In this document: positions 21,201-27,378 of the stretch, in pieces
Position numbering within the stretch: position 1 is the stretch's first letter
Layout: every line of letters begins with the position of its first letter
Source: Ashinkailepas kermadecensis
Taxonomy: Eukaryota; Arthropoda; Thecostraca; Neolepadidae
Direction of reading: 5' to 3'
Assembly: GCA_034440615.1 (NCBI GenBank)
Contig: JAOTOM010004840.1
Location: forward strand, 124,001 to 188,000
Length of the DNA stretch: 64,000 bases
The notes under the pieces: generated by a model
The model's input: the letters and a program-made list of their open reading frames with translations, nothing else
Told to the model about the DNA's origin: nothing
Databases searched by the model: none
Made by a program: the position numbers and the translations under genes

Positions 21201-23690
21201 GTTCAAGCTTAAAAAGTGAAGAAAAAAGCACGCGGGGAAAAAAGCGTGCAAAATGACACGTGGAATGCAGAAAAGCCTCGTCAGTGGTGCAGACACTCAC
21301 AGAAACTACAAACCAGAAACAAGATGAATTGAAACCTTGGAGACTATGAATCTGGGGTAGGGCCTTTCCTGTCTGCAGTTGATGAGGAAGATGATCCCTT
21401 CTTCGACACGTCCTAGCTTTTGATGCAAAATTGCAAATTGGGCCATTTCTTCCGTGAGGTTGCCACTGTTATAACATTGTTTAATACAACGAAGAATGCT
21501 CTTAGATGCTCCTGGGTTTTAGACATTGCGTGTAAAGAAAATATACGACCTTCAATATACCAGGTGCTGAGTTGATATCAAAAGTAACGATAAGGGTTAT
21601 ACTTTATTACTCAACGTTCAAGCTTAAAAAGTGAAGAAAAAAGCACGCGGGGAAAAAAGCGTGCAAAATGACACGTGGAATGCAGAAAAGCCTCCTCAGT
21701 GGTGCAGACACTCACAGAAACTCCAAACCAGAAACAAGATGAATTGAAACCTTGGAGACTATGAATCTGGGGTAGAGCCTTTCCTGTCTGCAGTTGATGA
21801 ATCACTCCTTGACGATGGCCCCTGGCCGAAACGTTGAGTAATAAAGTATAACCCTTATCGTTACTTTTGATATCAACTCAGCACCTGGTATATTGAAGGT
21901 CGTATATTTTCTTTACACGCAATGTCTAAAACCCAGGAGCATCTAAGAGCATTCTTCGTTGTATTAAACAATGTTATAACAGTGGCGACCTCACGGAAGA
22001 AATGGCCCAATTTGCAATTTTGCATCAAAAGCTAGGACGTGTCGAAGAAGGGATCATCTTCCTCATCAACTGCAGACAGGAAAGGCCCTACCCCAGATTC
22101 ATAGTCTCCAAGGTTTCAATTCATCTTGTTTCTGGTTTGTAGTTTCTGTGAGTGTCTGCACCACTGAGGAGGCTTTTCTGCATTCCACGTGTCTTTTTGC
22201 ACCCTTTTTTCCCGCGTGCTTTTTTTCTTCAATTTTTAAGCTTGGACTTTTTTCATCACTCCTGACGATGGCCCCTTGCCGAAACGTTGAGTAATAAAGT
22301 ATAACCCTTATCGTTACTTTTGATATCAACTCAGCACCTCCTGGTATATTGAAGTTCGTATATTTTCTTTACACGCAATGTCTAAAACCCAGGAGCATCT
22401 AAGAGCCATTCTTCGTTGTATTAAACATTGTCAAACAGTACCATTCAACATCCAAGTGAGAAAAAAGAGGATAATTGTATGGAGAAGATTATGTCTGAAT
22501 GTCAAACATCCAGGAACAACCTATTTTTCCAACCCTGTCCTGAGTTTTTCCTAAGTGAACATATGCCGACCCGATCTTTTTCATAAAGCATCACCCCTGC
22601 CTGCCTACCGGCAGACTCTCGCCAGACTGTCGACAGCCGTGACTGCCACTGACACCCTCTTCCGCCGACCGGCAGGCATTGACCTGGCGGTGTACGAGAC
22701 TCTGAAGAAGCGCTACCTGCGCCACCACGACAAGACCGAGGACCCGGGCGTCTTAGTGCTGCTGGCCTGCGGCACCGCCAGCAGCACGTGCGGGCAGATC
22801 GCCTCCTACCCGCTGGCGCTGGTGCGCACGCGACTGCAGGCGGCAGGTAACTGCCACACGCCGCCGGTAGCGTCTTCCCCACACGGCCGTCGGCGTGTAT
22901 GCCTACTGCATACCCGGGCAAACGCGCTACGGGCCCTCTTTCTTTTTCGTTAGTTTTGGTTCTGTTTCAGAAGTGATGTATAGCTCCGCGCAGCTGTTTG
23001 ATTTGGTGGGGATCGTTTAAGAGCCGGAGATGCAGCTCAGCGTGGCCGAATGGCATGATAGGGTCATTTGACAGTGGTTGCCCGTCCGTTGTGCTGCCTG
23101 GTGTCGTACCTCGGACCATCGGCCTGTGCCACGGTAGCTGCCCGTTGTCTCTTTTTCGTGTTACTGTCGGCCGGTGGTTCCCCGTCGTTCCTCGGACCAT
23201 CGGCCTGTGCCACGGTAGCTGCCCGTTGTCAGTCGTATTGCTCCGAGTCAGCCACTACCCGACCCCCTCATCTCAGCGGTGTTACCGTCGGCCGGTGGTT
23301 GCCCGTCCGTTGCGCTGCCTGGTGCCGTTCCTCGGACCATCGGCCTGTGCCACGGTAGCTGCCCGTTGTCAGTCGTATTGCCACAGGTCAGCCATTACAC
23401 TACCCGCCCCTCTCAGCAGTGTGACTGTCGGCGCCGGTGACGCTCCGGCAACAGCCAGTGACTCGGTCCCGTCGTGTCGTGCCGCAGCCGTGTTGCAGCA
23501 GCAGGCGGGAGGCGTCGACCCGGCCGCGCTCAACATGCGCACACTGTTCCGCTCCATCGTGCAGCAGGAGGGCTTCCTGGGCCTGTACCGCGGCATCGCT
23601 CCCAACTTCCTGAAGGTGGCGCCGGCCGTCAGCATATCGTACGTGGTGTACGAGAAGTGCCGGACAGCGCTGGGCGTCACGATGACGTAA
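120..23690 (+). CDS. SLC25A25: Calcium-binding mitochondrial carrier, SCaMC-2-like (SLC25A25 family), 8 exons, 5' end outside window
   Basis: Joined exons 120-246, 1963-2050, 7231-7342, 17797-17955, 18236-18496, 20355-20499, 22676-22846 and 23488-23690 give 1266 nt (about 421 residues plus TAA). All have GT-AG borders and matching phases. N-terminal part: EF-hand loops beginning DQNHSGD, DDNKDG and DKDGTLE. C-terminal part: three mitochondrial-carrier repeats with signatures APLDRLK, YPMEVLKTR (split by an intron) and YPLALVRTR; the last lacks the acidic residue, as is usual in this family. Known family role: Ca2+-regulated electroneutral exchange of ATP-Mg for phosphate across the inner mitochondrial membrane. 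Words such as [23 protein letters not shown] and [10 protein letters not shown] favour SCaMC-2 over paralogues. Vertebrate members are about 470 residues, so some 50 residues including EF-hand 1 lie upstream. No frame break is seen; the gene looks functional. Confidence 0.93.
248..1420. other. Intron sequence of the carrier gene
   Basis: AT-rich with scattered short open frames in both strands. No exon-like frame with splice sites is visible. A CpG-richer patch lies at about 1150-1400. No tandem repeat is seen. Confidence 0.5.
1421..1940 (+). repeat. Dispersed repeat copy A (paralogue at 48920-49365)
   Basis: From 'gttagttgtgagatgtcgaa' through 'gccaatagcgtaca' to the end word 'attccaccccttttcacgaa', this stretch aligns along its length with 48920-49365, with substitutions and small gaps. 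It is non-coding and ends just upstream of the second exon of the carrier. The family is not recognised. Confidence 0.7.
1963..2050 (+). CDS. SLC25A25: SCaMC exon: EF-hand 3 loop end and helix
   Basis: Acceptor gaccacag ends at 1962 and donor CG|GTGAGT follows 2050. The first two bases complete the Gly of the EF-hand-3 loop (DDNKDG-RLDLEE), then [20 protein letters not shown]. This matches the family's 'SL..LG' helix. A minisatellite begins exactly at the donor. Confidence 0.9.
2051..2890. repeat. 67-bp minisatellite starting at the splice donor
   Basis: About 12 tandem units of 67 bp. The first unit is the intron start itself (gtgagtgatgtccgactg...), and later units begin gtgggtgatgtcc. Internal words 'acatgggctcctta' and 'ggtcacggtcacgctgtc' recur in every unit. 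Apparent minus-strand open frames here are only repeat shadows. Confidence 0.92.
2891..4260. other. Intron, no gene recognised; contains a perfect palindrome
   Basis: Unique-looking intronic sequence. The only conspicuous structure is the 36-bp perfect palindrome at 3493-3528. Longer open frames around 3355-3777 exist on both strands but have no homology I recognise and no good splice context. Confidence 0.5.
3493..3528. repeat. 36-bp perfect palindrome
   Basis: Two 18-base arms meet without a spacer at ...gcaacg|cgttgc.... The outer ends are acgagggtcc and ggaccctcgt. It could extrude a cruciform or fold as an RNA hairpin in the carrier pre-mRNA. Confidence 0.9.
4261..4393. repeat. Two further units of the 67-bp minisatellite family
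   Basis: Words 'ggtgatgtccgactg', 'ggtcacggccac' and 'ctccttactggtcacgg' match the array at 2051-2890. This is a separated outlier block of the same array. Confidence 0.85.
4394..4835. repeat. 32-33-bp minisatellite
   Basis: Degenerate tandem units around 'ggtgcaatgtcgggatctgg' followed by 'ggtgccaca' or similar, about 13 copies that decay to the right. Open frames on both strands are by-products of a repeat without stops. Confidence 0.88.
4836..5734. other. Intron, nothing recognised
   Basis: No exon with splice sites, no tandem array and no recognisable transposon protein. Confidence 0.45.
5735..6230 (+). repeat. Dispersed repeat copy (paralogue at 40512-41010)
   Basis: 'tgacctagctcaggtc', 'accacctccaaa', 'aatgaaacttgctacgtg' and 'tcctattttcgttatg' align in order with 40512-40790 and beyond. 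This copy carries a 37-bp SINE-tail insertion at 5854-5890 that the other lacks. Confidence 0.8.
5854..5890 (+). mobile_element. Ultrashort SINE tail insertion with 14-nt target duplication
   Basis: A 37-bp insert (ctgcatgaccactgcagtcg...) lies between 'aaacttgctacgtg' (5840-5853) and 'aaacttgctatgtg' (5891-5904). The paralogous repeat near 40610 reads straight through this point, giving an empty site. Confidence 0.85.
6315..6436. repeat. Inverted repeat with 35-bp arms
   Basis: Arms 6315-6349 (gcctagagtacaatgaaaa...) and 6402-6436 are reverse complements with about three mismatches, separated by about 52 bp. This is a foldback structure or the core of a small palindromic element. Confidence 0.85.
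6437..7104. other. Intron, nothing recognised
   Basis: AT-rich, no exon or repeat family identified. Confidence 0.45.
7105..7229. repeat. Short degenerate tandem repeat ending at an acceptor
   Basis: 'cctgtgtccggtgtgatga', 'cctgtgtctgatgtgatca' and 'cctgtgtctggtgtgatga' recur directly upstream of the acceptor gcgtcgcag at 7230. Confidence 0.75.
7231..7342 (+). CDS. SLC25A25: SCaMC exon: EF-hand 4 and linker
   Basis: Acceptor ggcgtcgcag and donor ACG|GTGAGT. One base completes the Arg codon, then [20 protein letters not shown]. The loop has Asp1, Asp3, Thr5, Glu7, Ser9 and Glu12 with Leu instead of Gly at position 6, as is usual for the fourth hand in this family. The exon ends ILQYWRHST, the conserved linker to the carrier domain. 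Confidence 0.92.
7343..7975. other. Intron, nothing recognised
   Basis: No exon candidate with splice sites. Minus-strand frames at 7626-8303 are carried open by the (GACCC)n tract. Confidence 0.45.
7976..8127. repeat. (GACCC)n pentanucleotide microsatellite
   Basis: About 29 essentially perfect copies of GACCC, followed by decayed copies (gatcgg, gatccgacctgacctgac) to about 8165. The reverse strand reads (GGGTC)n and leaves an artificial Gly-Ser-Arg-Val frame open. Confidence 0.95.
8166..10395. other. Intron, no gene recognised
   Basis: Mixed composition. Long open frames (8660-9292 +, 9261-9831 +) show no recognisable domain and no convincing splice borders. A tRNA B-box-like word is present near 9525 on the minus strand but has no partner A box. 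Confidence 0.4.
10406..10445 (+). mobile_element. Ultrashort SINE tail insertion, 10-nt target duplication
   Basis: A 40-bp insert (tctgctgcatgaccactgca...) between direct repeats 'catcacgaga' at 10396-10405 and 10446-10455. Confidence 0.85.
10456..11280. other. Intron with a GC-rich patch
   Basis: 10850-11160 is strongly CpG-rich and open on both strands (for example 10848-11150 + and 10844-11143 -). No recognisable protein or splice context, so it is left uncalled. Confidence 0.4.
11281..13369 (-). mobile_element. Penelope-like retroelement, dead copy on the minus strand
   Basis: Read on the minus strand. A segment with [18 protein letters not shown] comes first, then a reverse-transcriptase stretch with [32 protein letters not shown] words and a C-terminal part with [10 protein letters not shown]. 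The 3' end is near 11281. The RT frame is broken and the position of the catalytic Asp-Asp is lost: the opposite copy reads RFNDDI where this one reads RYIII. It forms an inverted pair with 13370-15120. Confidence 0.8.
13370..15120 (+). mobile_element. Penelope-like retroelement, 5'-truncated copy on the plus strand
   Basis: Starts inside the RT domain ([20 protein letters not shown]), then [19 protein letters not shown], the active-site variant [16 protein letters not shown] and [22 protein letters not shown]-type endonuclease segment follows at 14407-14628 ([11 protein letters not shown] ... [18 protein letters not shown]). Order RT then GIY-YIG is diagnostic of endonuclease-bearing Penelope-like elements. 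Frameshifts and stops make it a pseudogene. Its 3' terminal sequence mirrors that at 11281-11350. Confidence 0.85.
14407..14628 (+). pseudogene. GIY-YIG endonuclease domain fragment of the Penelope-like element
   Basis: Open for 73 residues. Contains the 'VYVITCNLC' strand, 'MYIGES' (the YIG motif) and the following '[11 protein letters not shown]' helix with conserved Arg. In live elements this domain nicks the target DNA. It is disconnected from the RT frame by stops. Confidence 0.75.
15121..16890. other. Intron, no gene recognised
   Basis: Contains degenerate tandem-like words (gcgcaaatgtg, gcaaacgtac at 15480-15660; tgcgtttgcgtt at 16030-16140) that partly mirror each other. No coding exon is seen. 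Confidence 0.4.
16901..16957 (+). mobile_element. Short SINE tail insertion, 10-nt target duplication
   Basis: A 57-bp insert (tgtgggcgctacatgaccaa... to aacccaaataactagcta) between 'gctgcatata' at 16891-16900 and 16958-16967. Confidence 0.8.
17300..17796 (+). promoter_or_regulatory. CpG-rich island directly upstream of the first carrier-domain exon; possible internal promoter
   Basis: Very GC- and CpG-rich. One frame runs open without a stop from about 17383 across the acceptor at 17796 into the carrier exon, with in-frame ATGs at 17527 and 17644. Initiation at 17644 would give about 50 residues rich in Leu, Arg and Ala, then [14 protein letters not shown]. This would be an isoform lacking EF-hands. 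Inference only; it could equally be an unconstrained GC-rich intron end. Confidence 0.4.
17797..17955 (+). CDS. SLC25A25: SCaMC exon: linker and first transmembrane helix
   Basis: Acceptor gcttgcag and donor CAG|GTAGGA, 53 codons in phase 0. Encodes [14 protein letters not shown], then [17 protein letters not shown] and the first carrier signature [11 protein letters not shown]. Confidence 0.94.
18236..18496 (+). CDS. SLC25A25: SCaMC exon: helices 2-3 and first half of signature 2
   Basis: Acceptor gacgcacag and donor GAG|GTAAGC, 87 codons in phase 0. Contains [17 protein letters not shown], the matrix helix and [10 protein letters not shown], then [18 protein letters not shown]. The second signature continues in the next exon. 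Confidence 0.94.
18690..19200. repeat. Dimeric minisatellite, about 36-40-bp units
   Basis: Alternating units 'gatgaccggctgtgcgacgg' + 'tctgtgatgcctgtgt' and 'gatcggctgtgtgaccgact' + 'gtatcgcttatat' form a higher-order dimer of about 75 bp. The best-preserved part is 18890-19130. Confidence 0.88.
19201..20016. other. Intron, nothing recognised
   Basis: AT-rich intronic sequence without exon or repeat signature. Confidence 0.45.
20029..20078 (+). mobile_element. Ultrashort SINE tail insertion, 12-nt target duplication
   Basis: A 50-bp insert (gctatatgacctatgcagtc...) between 'tcccaatacttc' at 20017-20028 and 20079-20090. Confidence 0.85.
20186..20218 (+). mobile_element. Ultrashort SINE tail insertion, 14-nt target duplication with one mismatch
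   Basis: A 33-bp insert (ggaagtccatgcgccctaaa...) between 'acttagagaagcgt' (20172-20185) and 'acttcgagaagcgt' (20219-20232). Confidence 0.75.
20355..20499 (+). CDS. SLC25A25: SCaMC exon: second half of signature 2, helix 4
   Basis: Acceptor gtgccgcag and donor CCG|GTGAGT. Encodes [16 protein letters not shown], then [16 protein letters not shown], ending one base into a Gly codon. Directly abuts a minisatellite that starts at the donor. Confidence 0.94.
20500..20690. repeat. About 44-bp minisatellite starting at the splice donor
   Basis: Begins with the donor (gtgagtgtcgagcggcgaag) and continues as units 'ggtgtcgagcagcgcagact', 'ggtgtcgaacggtgaatact' and 'gatgtcgaacggttaatact'. The units are joined by 'cagggtgaacagggtctggt'-like linkers, about four copies in all. 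Confidence 0.85.
21071..22426. mobile_element. 1.36-kb composite insertion: two direct copies plus one inverted copy, 12-nt target duplication
   Basis: Flanked by 'attgtcaaacag' at 21059-21070 and 22427-22438. Copy 1 runs about 21071-21528. A second, truncated direct copy runs about 21529-21800. From about 21801 to 22426 the module recurs as reverse complement. No protein is encoded. The word 'gacgatggcccctggccgaa' + 'acg' is present in each copy. Partial tandem plus inverted arrangement suggests the terminal part of a Penelope-like element or a related non-autonomous retroelement; the family call is inference. Confidence 0.75.
22676..22846 (+). CDS. SLC25A25: SCaMC exon: helix 5 and signature 3
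   Basis: Acceptor gaccggcag and donor CAG|GTAACT. Completes Gly, then [37 protein letters not shown] and [11 protein letters not shown]. It is phase-consistent with exons on both sides. Confidence 0.94.
23070..23440. repeat. Long-unit tandem repeat upstream of the last carrier exon
   Basis: 'ctcggaccatcggcctgtgc' + 'cacggtagctgcccgttgtc' occurs three times (about 23112, 23192 and 23334) with 'gtcggccggtggttgcccgt' between copies. Spacing is irregular (about 80 and 142 bp). It keeps a spurious + frame open into the last exon. Confidence 0.85.
23488..23690 (+). CDS. SLC25A25: SCaMC last exon: helix 6 and C-terminus
   Basis: Acceptor gtgccgcag at 23487; two bases complete the codon opened at 22846. 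Encodes [40 protein letters not shown] and [19 protein letters not shown], then TAA at 23688-23690. The C-terminal 'LGVT' end is typical of the family. An alternative acceptor three codons downstream (ttgcag) cannot be excluded. Confidence 0.93.
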
Positions 23691-24059
23691 CGACGCGGTC
23701 GGCTAGACCAATGGCGGCTGGGCTAGCCGTGCAATATTCCTGGTTGGCCGGTGTAGCGAGTAGCCTGGATAAAGGACTTGGCCGCGGGTCGGCCAGACGG
23801 ATCGGCGGGCGCAGACGCCACGATACTCGGGCCATGACAGCCACGTGGCTCGAGCCCTCTCTGCGGCCTGATCGGTATTTATTAGCGCTGCTGGCCCGCT
23901 GTTTTATTCTGGCTGACGTGTGTCACATGTGCGGTGAGAGGACGGTGGCCTTGACCTTTCCGATCCAGTGTGCGATCTGTGGCCTGGGCCGTCCCTTCTC
24001 GGTGTGAAGTCAGCGGCCAGGGACATCCCTGACAACTGGTGATGTCGTGCCTACTGACG

Positions 24060-24590
24060 TCCTTTGATGGAATCCGGTGTACCAGGCTGACCCCTCGGCG
24101 GAAACCGGTATTGTGGGCCATTCCCTGGTGAGATCCGGTGGCCCGGGCTGTCTGGGTAGGACCGGCGGTCCGGGCCGTTGCTTGGTGAGACCCGGTGTCA
24201 TGAGCTGTCTCCTTGGTGAGGTCAGGTGTCCTGGGCTGTCCCCTCGGCGAGACCCGGTGCCCTTGGTTGCTCCCTGATGGGACTAGGTGTCCTGGGCTGC
24301 CCCCTTGGTGAGATCCGGTGTCATGAGCTGTCCCCTTGGTGAGGCCCAGTGTCCTGGGCTTTCCACTTGGTGAGAAGCGGTGTCCTGGGCTGTTTTATTT
24401 GCGAGACCCGGTGCTCTGGGTTGCCTCCTGATGGGACCAGGTGTCCTGGGTTGCCCCCTGATGGGACCCAGCGTCCTGGGTGGTCCCCCTGGTGGGACAC
24501 GGTGTCCTGGGCAGTCACCCTGGTGGGACCCGGTGTCCTGGGCGATCCTTCTGGTGGGACCTGGTGTCCTCTGCCGTTCCCGTCAGCACC
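24060..24590. repeat. About 30-bp minisatellite in the presumed 3' UTR
   Basis: Repeating 'gtgtcctgggctgtcccc' + 'tggtgagacccg' with variants (tgatgggacc, tggtgggacc), about 17 copies. Confidence 0.9.
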
Positions 24591-24988
24591 GCCTCGCGCG
24601 ATAACTGGTAGAGTGAGTGAGCTCAGACAGTCGGCAGATCTGATAGTTTGCCTTGTATACTGTGTGAATATCAAGCTAGCAATGCAAGGATCAAGTGCAT
24701 GCATCTGTGGCTAGATTACGAGTGGTCCACCAGCAGGATGGAAGCGACACAGATGATATTATGAGCCAATGTCTGCCCATTTAGCTTGGATAGTTCAATT
24801 GTTCTGCTTGAGTGTACATTTTAAACCAGCTAAGGAGAATCCCACAGCGTTCGCCAAAAACTTCGTCAGTTGCTCCCTATCGCGTCTTTCAGCGGACGCC
24901 CTAAGCATTCGTGGTGAAAGCAGTATTTCCGTCGTGCAATCCTGTCCATCTGAGTGACATCCGCATGCTGTTATTTTCTAAATCACAA

Positions 24989-24994
24989 AATAAA
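24989..24994 (+). terminator. Candidate polyadenylation signal AATAAA
   Basis: Canonical hexamer, about 1.3 kb past the carrier stop codon, in locally AT-rich sequence. It is the most plausible 3' end signal seen before the convergent minus-strand gene. Confidence 0.4.
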
Positions 24995-25382
24995 GTTCCA
25001 ATCTGACATGAAGTCTCACGTCTCGCTCACGCAACAGAACGAACAAAACGTAATGCAACAACCACGCCGCCAAAACATGCACATTGAAACGCATGCAACT
25101 GCACTCAACGCGCTTTGAAAGAGCACCACCAAGTGCGAGAGGTTGACAACCGACCGTGCGCACGCTGTCATGGACGAGGTGGGGCTAGCCGGACCGCTTC
25201 CCAACCGTCTGTAGGCGGAGCCACGGCCGCCCATGCTTCTGCCTTCTTTCGTCGTATTAACACACACAAGTGGGCGTCTGTCGGGTGCGACGCAACTACC
25301 GTGATACTCGCACTGCAACCGGCTGCTGACGGCGAGGTGAGCTCGCCGGCACCGGTGGTGGCACGCACCGCCTCCTGTCCGC

Positions 25383-26177
25383 TCAGCATGTCGTGGTCAG
25401 TGCCGAGGCGAGCCGTGGCCCGCGGCGTGTCGGCGGCTGGCGGCCGCTGCCGACTGATGAGACGAGTCGCCGTCGCCAGCGGCCGACGGCCCCGCCTGAT
25501 CGGGCGCCGGCTGGCCGCCGCAGCAGAAGTCCGACAGCGGCCGCCCGCTGGAGGGGCACAGCGGCGGCTCCGTCCGGGAGCCGCCGGCGTACAGCGCCGC
25601 CTGACAGCCGGCGGCGTACATCGACGATTCGGCCCGCGGGCACGGGGGCGTACAGCGGCGCCTCCACCTGCGAGCTGGCCGCGTATGGCGGCGTCACCGT
25701 CTGTGGGTTGGTCGCGTACGGCAGCGCGGGCGCCTGCGAGGCGTCGCCGAACGCCACCGGACCGGCGGCCGCCGCCGGCACGACGACCGTGGCTGGCGGC
25801 GAGCCCAGGTGGACGCGTCCGTCGCGCTCCGGGGTAATGAGCAGACTGGGCCGCAGAGGCGCGCAGCGCTCCGGAGACATGAACATGCTGCTGGGCGTCA
25901 GTGCCGGCTTGTCGGGCGTCAGGAAGAGCGGGTTGGCGGCGGCCGGCTGGAACAGCGCACTGCACGGCGCCGTCTTCTCGGGCGTGGTCAGCGGCTGCAG
26001 ACCGAACAGGCCGTTGCTCCAGCCGCTGTCCTGCACGCTGAAATGGGACGACGTCTCGGGCACGATGTACGTCATGACGGTGGCGCCCTCCGGCACATCC
26101 GAGACGCTGGGCGGCACCGGGTCCAGGTTCAGAAGTGTTGCCGCGTTGTCCACCTGGCGGCCCACATGCCAAGCACA
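25383..26177 (-). CDS. Probable terminal exon of the zinc-finger gene; Pro/Ala-rich unrecognised protein segment
   Basis: Read on the minus strand, the frame gives VDNAATLLNLDPVPPSVSDV, TVMTYIVPETSSHF and LFGLQPLTTPEK, then Pro/Ala/Ser-rich low-complexity sequence, with a stop at 25383. Two phase-0 acceptors fit: CTACAAG|TGT (exon start 26177) and CGCCAG|GTGGAC (start 26153). Both match the phase-0 donor at 27532 in the zinc-finger exon. Near 25620 the protein-like reading seems to move to another frame (LYAPVPAG versus MYAAGCQAALYAGG), which may be an indel; both frames stop within 15 bp of each other. Function of this tail is unknown; such tails in zinc-finger proteins are often disordered regulatory regions. 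Competing + and - frames across this GC-rich exon are shadows. Confidence 0.55.
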   Translation of the reverse strand, partial: CAWHVGRQVDNAATLLNLDPVPPSVSDVPEGATVMTYIVPETSSHFSVQDSGWSNGLFGLQPLTTPEKTAPCSALFQPAAANPLFLTPDKPALTPSSMFMSPERCAPLRPSLLITPERDGRVHLGSPPATVVVPAAAAGPVAFGDASQAPALPYATNPQTVTPPYAASSQVEAPLYAPVPAGRIVDVRRRLSGGAVRRRLPDGAAAVPLQRAAAVGLLLRRPAGARSGGAVGRWRRRLVSSVGSGRQPPTRRGPRLASALTTTC

Positions 26178-26234
26178 CTTGTAGGCGACGCCAGTGGCGA
26201 CACGACAGGTGAAATAGTTCACCACAGTTGACAA

Positions 26235-27378
26235 TACCAGCCATGTTTTGCTTATACCGGGAATACTTTAGCAGTCTACGAATCGATTTCAGTTCATGCA
26301 GGACTATCCAAGTTTTGTTCGTTTGTCATCGCGTTTAACATCAAACATCTACAGACCATTGTAATGGCAGATGGCAACAGTACCCACGAACCAAAGACAA
26401 CACGGGAAGCGAATCGCAGTTGAAAACCGCTGAAAAGGGGCGCAATTGCGTGCTGTCGCATTGAACAGCCAACACGCCCAGAATATGCTACAGCACCAAA
26501 TGCAGCATGCCAACGCTGCAGCCCCGGCTCCAATATGGCACCGACTGGCCGTACCGAAAGTCACTGGAACTCGTCTAACGAAACCAACTAAAGAAATCCC
26601 GCTCAGAAGACGATGGAGGCAGACATTGCCCAGTACACCCTTACCAAATGACTGACGGTAAGGCCGTCGCTGACACCCCACCACCGACCTGCTGCTGGAA
26701 GTAGTGTTCCGGGTGCGGTGCGCGCTGGCAAGGCCCAGCGCTGTTGTAGGCATCACCGTCAGCCACCGTGTTGTACTCGCCCAACACGTGCTGAGCCGAC
26801 CCCTCGTACACCTGCGGAATGGCGACAACCATCAGGCAATGAAGAAACTGGTGGAAATCGTGCGCCTGCAGAGCAGCCAGCACTGTCAGGCCAGCAGCAG
26901 TGCTGATCACACCTGCAATGGGCGCTGCATGACCGATGCAGCCGATGCAACTCCAATAACCAACCGACTACACCTGCAGCATCGTCCGAACGATCCGATC
27001 AGGAGCTGGGCGGAACCCTGGTATACCTGAAGAATAGCCAGCAGCTTAATGCCGGGACGTCAGCAAACCAGTGTACTTGCATCGTGTCGGCATACAATCG
27101 CGCACCGGCATTAATCCAGTAGCACACCGACAGTGGCTGTGAGCTCAACGGTCTGCAGAACGTTTTTTTAACGTTTCATGACGTGTAAATTCAATACACA
27201 GCTGAACAAATAAAACAACGCCATCTGGAAAATTACAGAACGTTCACATGGAAGTTAAATGGGAATACATGTAACAAAACAGGCAAGCAGGGTGGCGGAG
27301 ATGTCATAATCCTACAGGTAATTTACGGAGGTATTTGATGATCGCATACAAGTTATAATGCGATAACCACTGGTGGGA
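26235..27378. other. Intron or spacer between the two minus-strand coding blocks
   Basis: Mixed sequence with no recognised exon. Holds one short SINE tail copy (26918-26969). Confidence 0.45.
26918..26969 (+). mobile_element. Short SINE tail insertion, 9-nt target duplication
   Basis: A 52-bp insert (atgggcgctgcatgaccgat ... ccaataaccaaccg) between 'acacctgca' at 26909-26917 and 26970-26978. Confidence 0.8.

Larger units (their letters stand above)
23691..25000 (+). other. Probable 3' untranslated region of the carrier gene
   Basis: Follows the stop codon without a new + strand gene. A canonical AATAAA lies at 24989-24994. The stretch includes the 30-bp minisatellite at 24060-24590. Assigning the poly(A) site here is inference; an earlier site is possible. 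Confidence 0.4.

Noticed and set aside
25168..26244. 358-residue minus frame and 263-residue plus frame over the same block
   Set aside because: Shadows of the GC-rich exon in the 25383-26177 frame; composition (Arg/Gly/Ala runs) is typical of out-of-frame GC-rich coding sequence.
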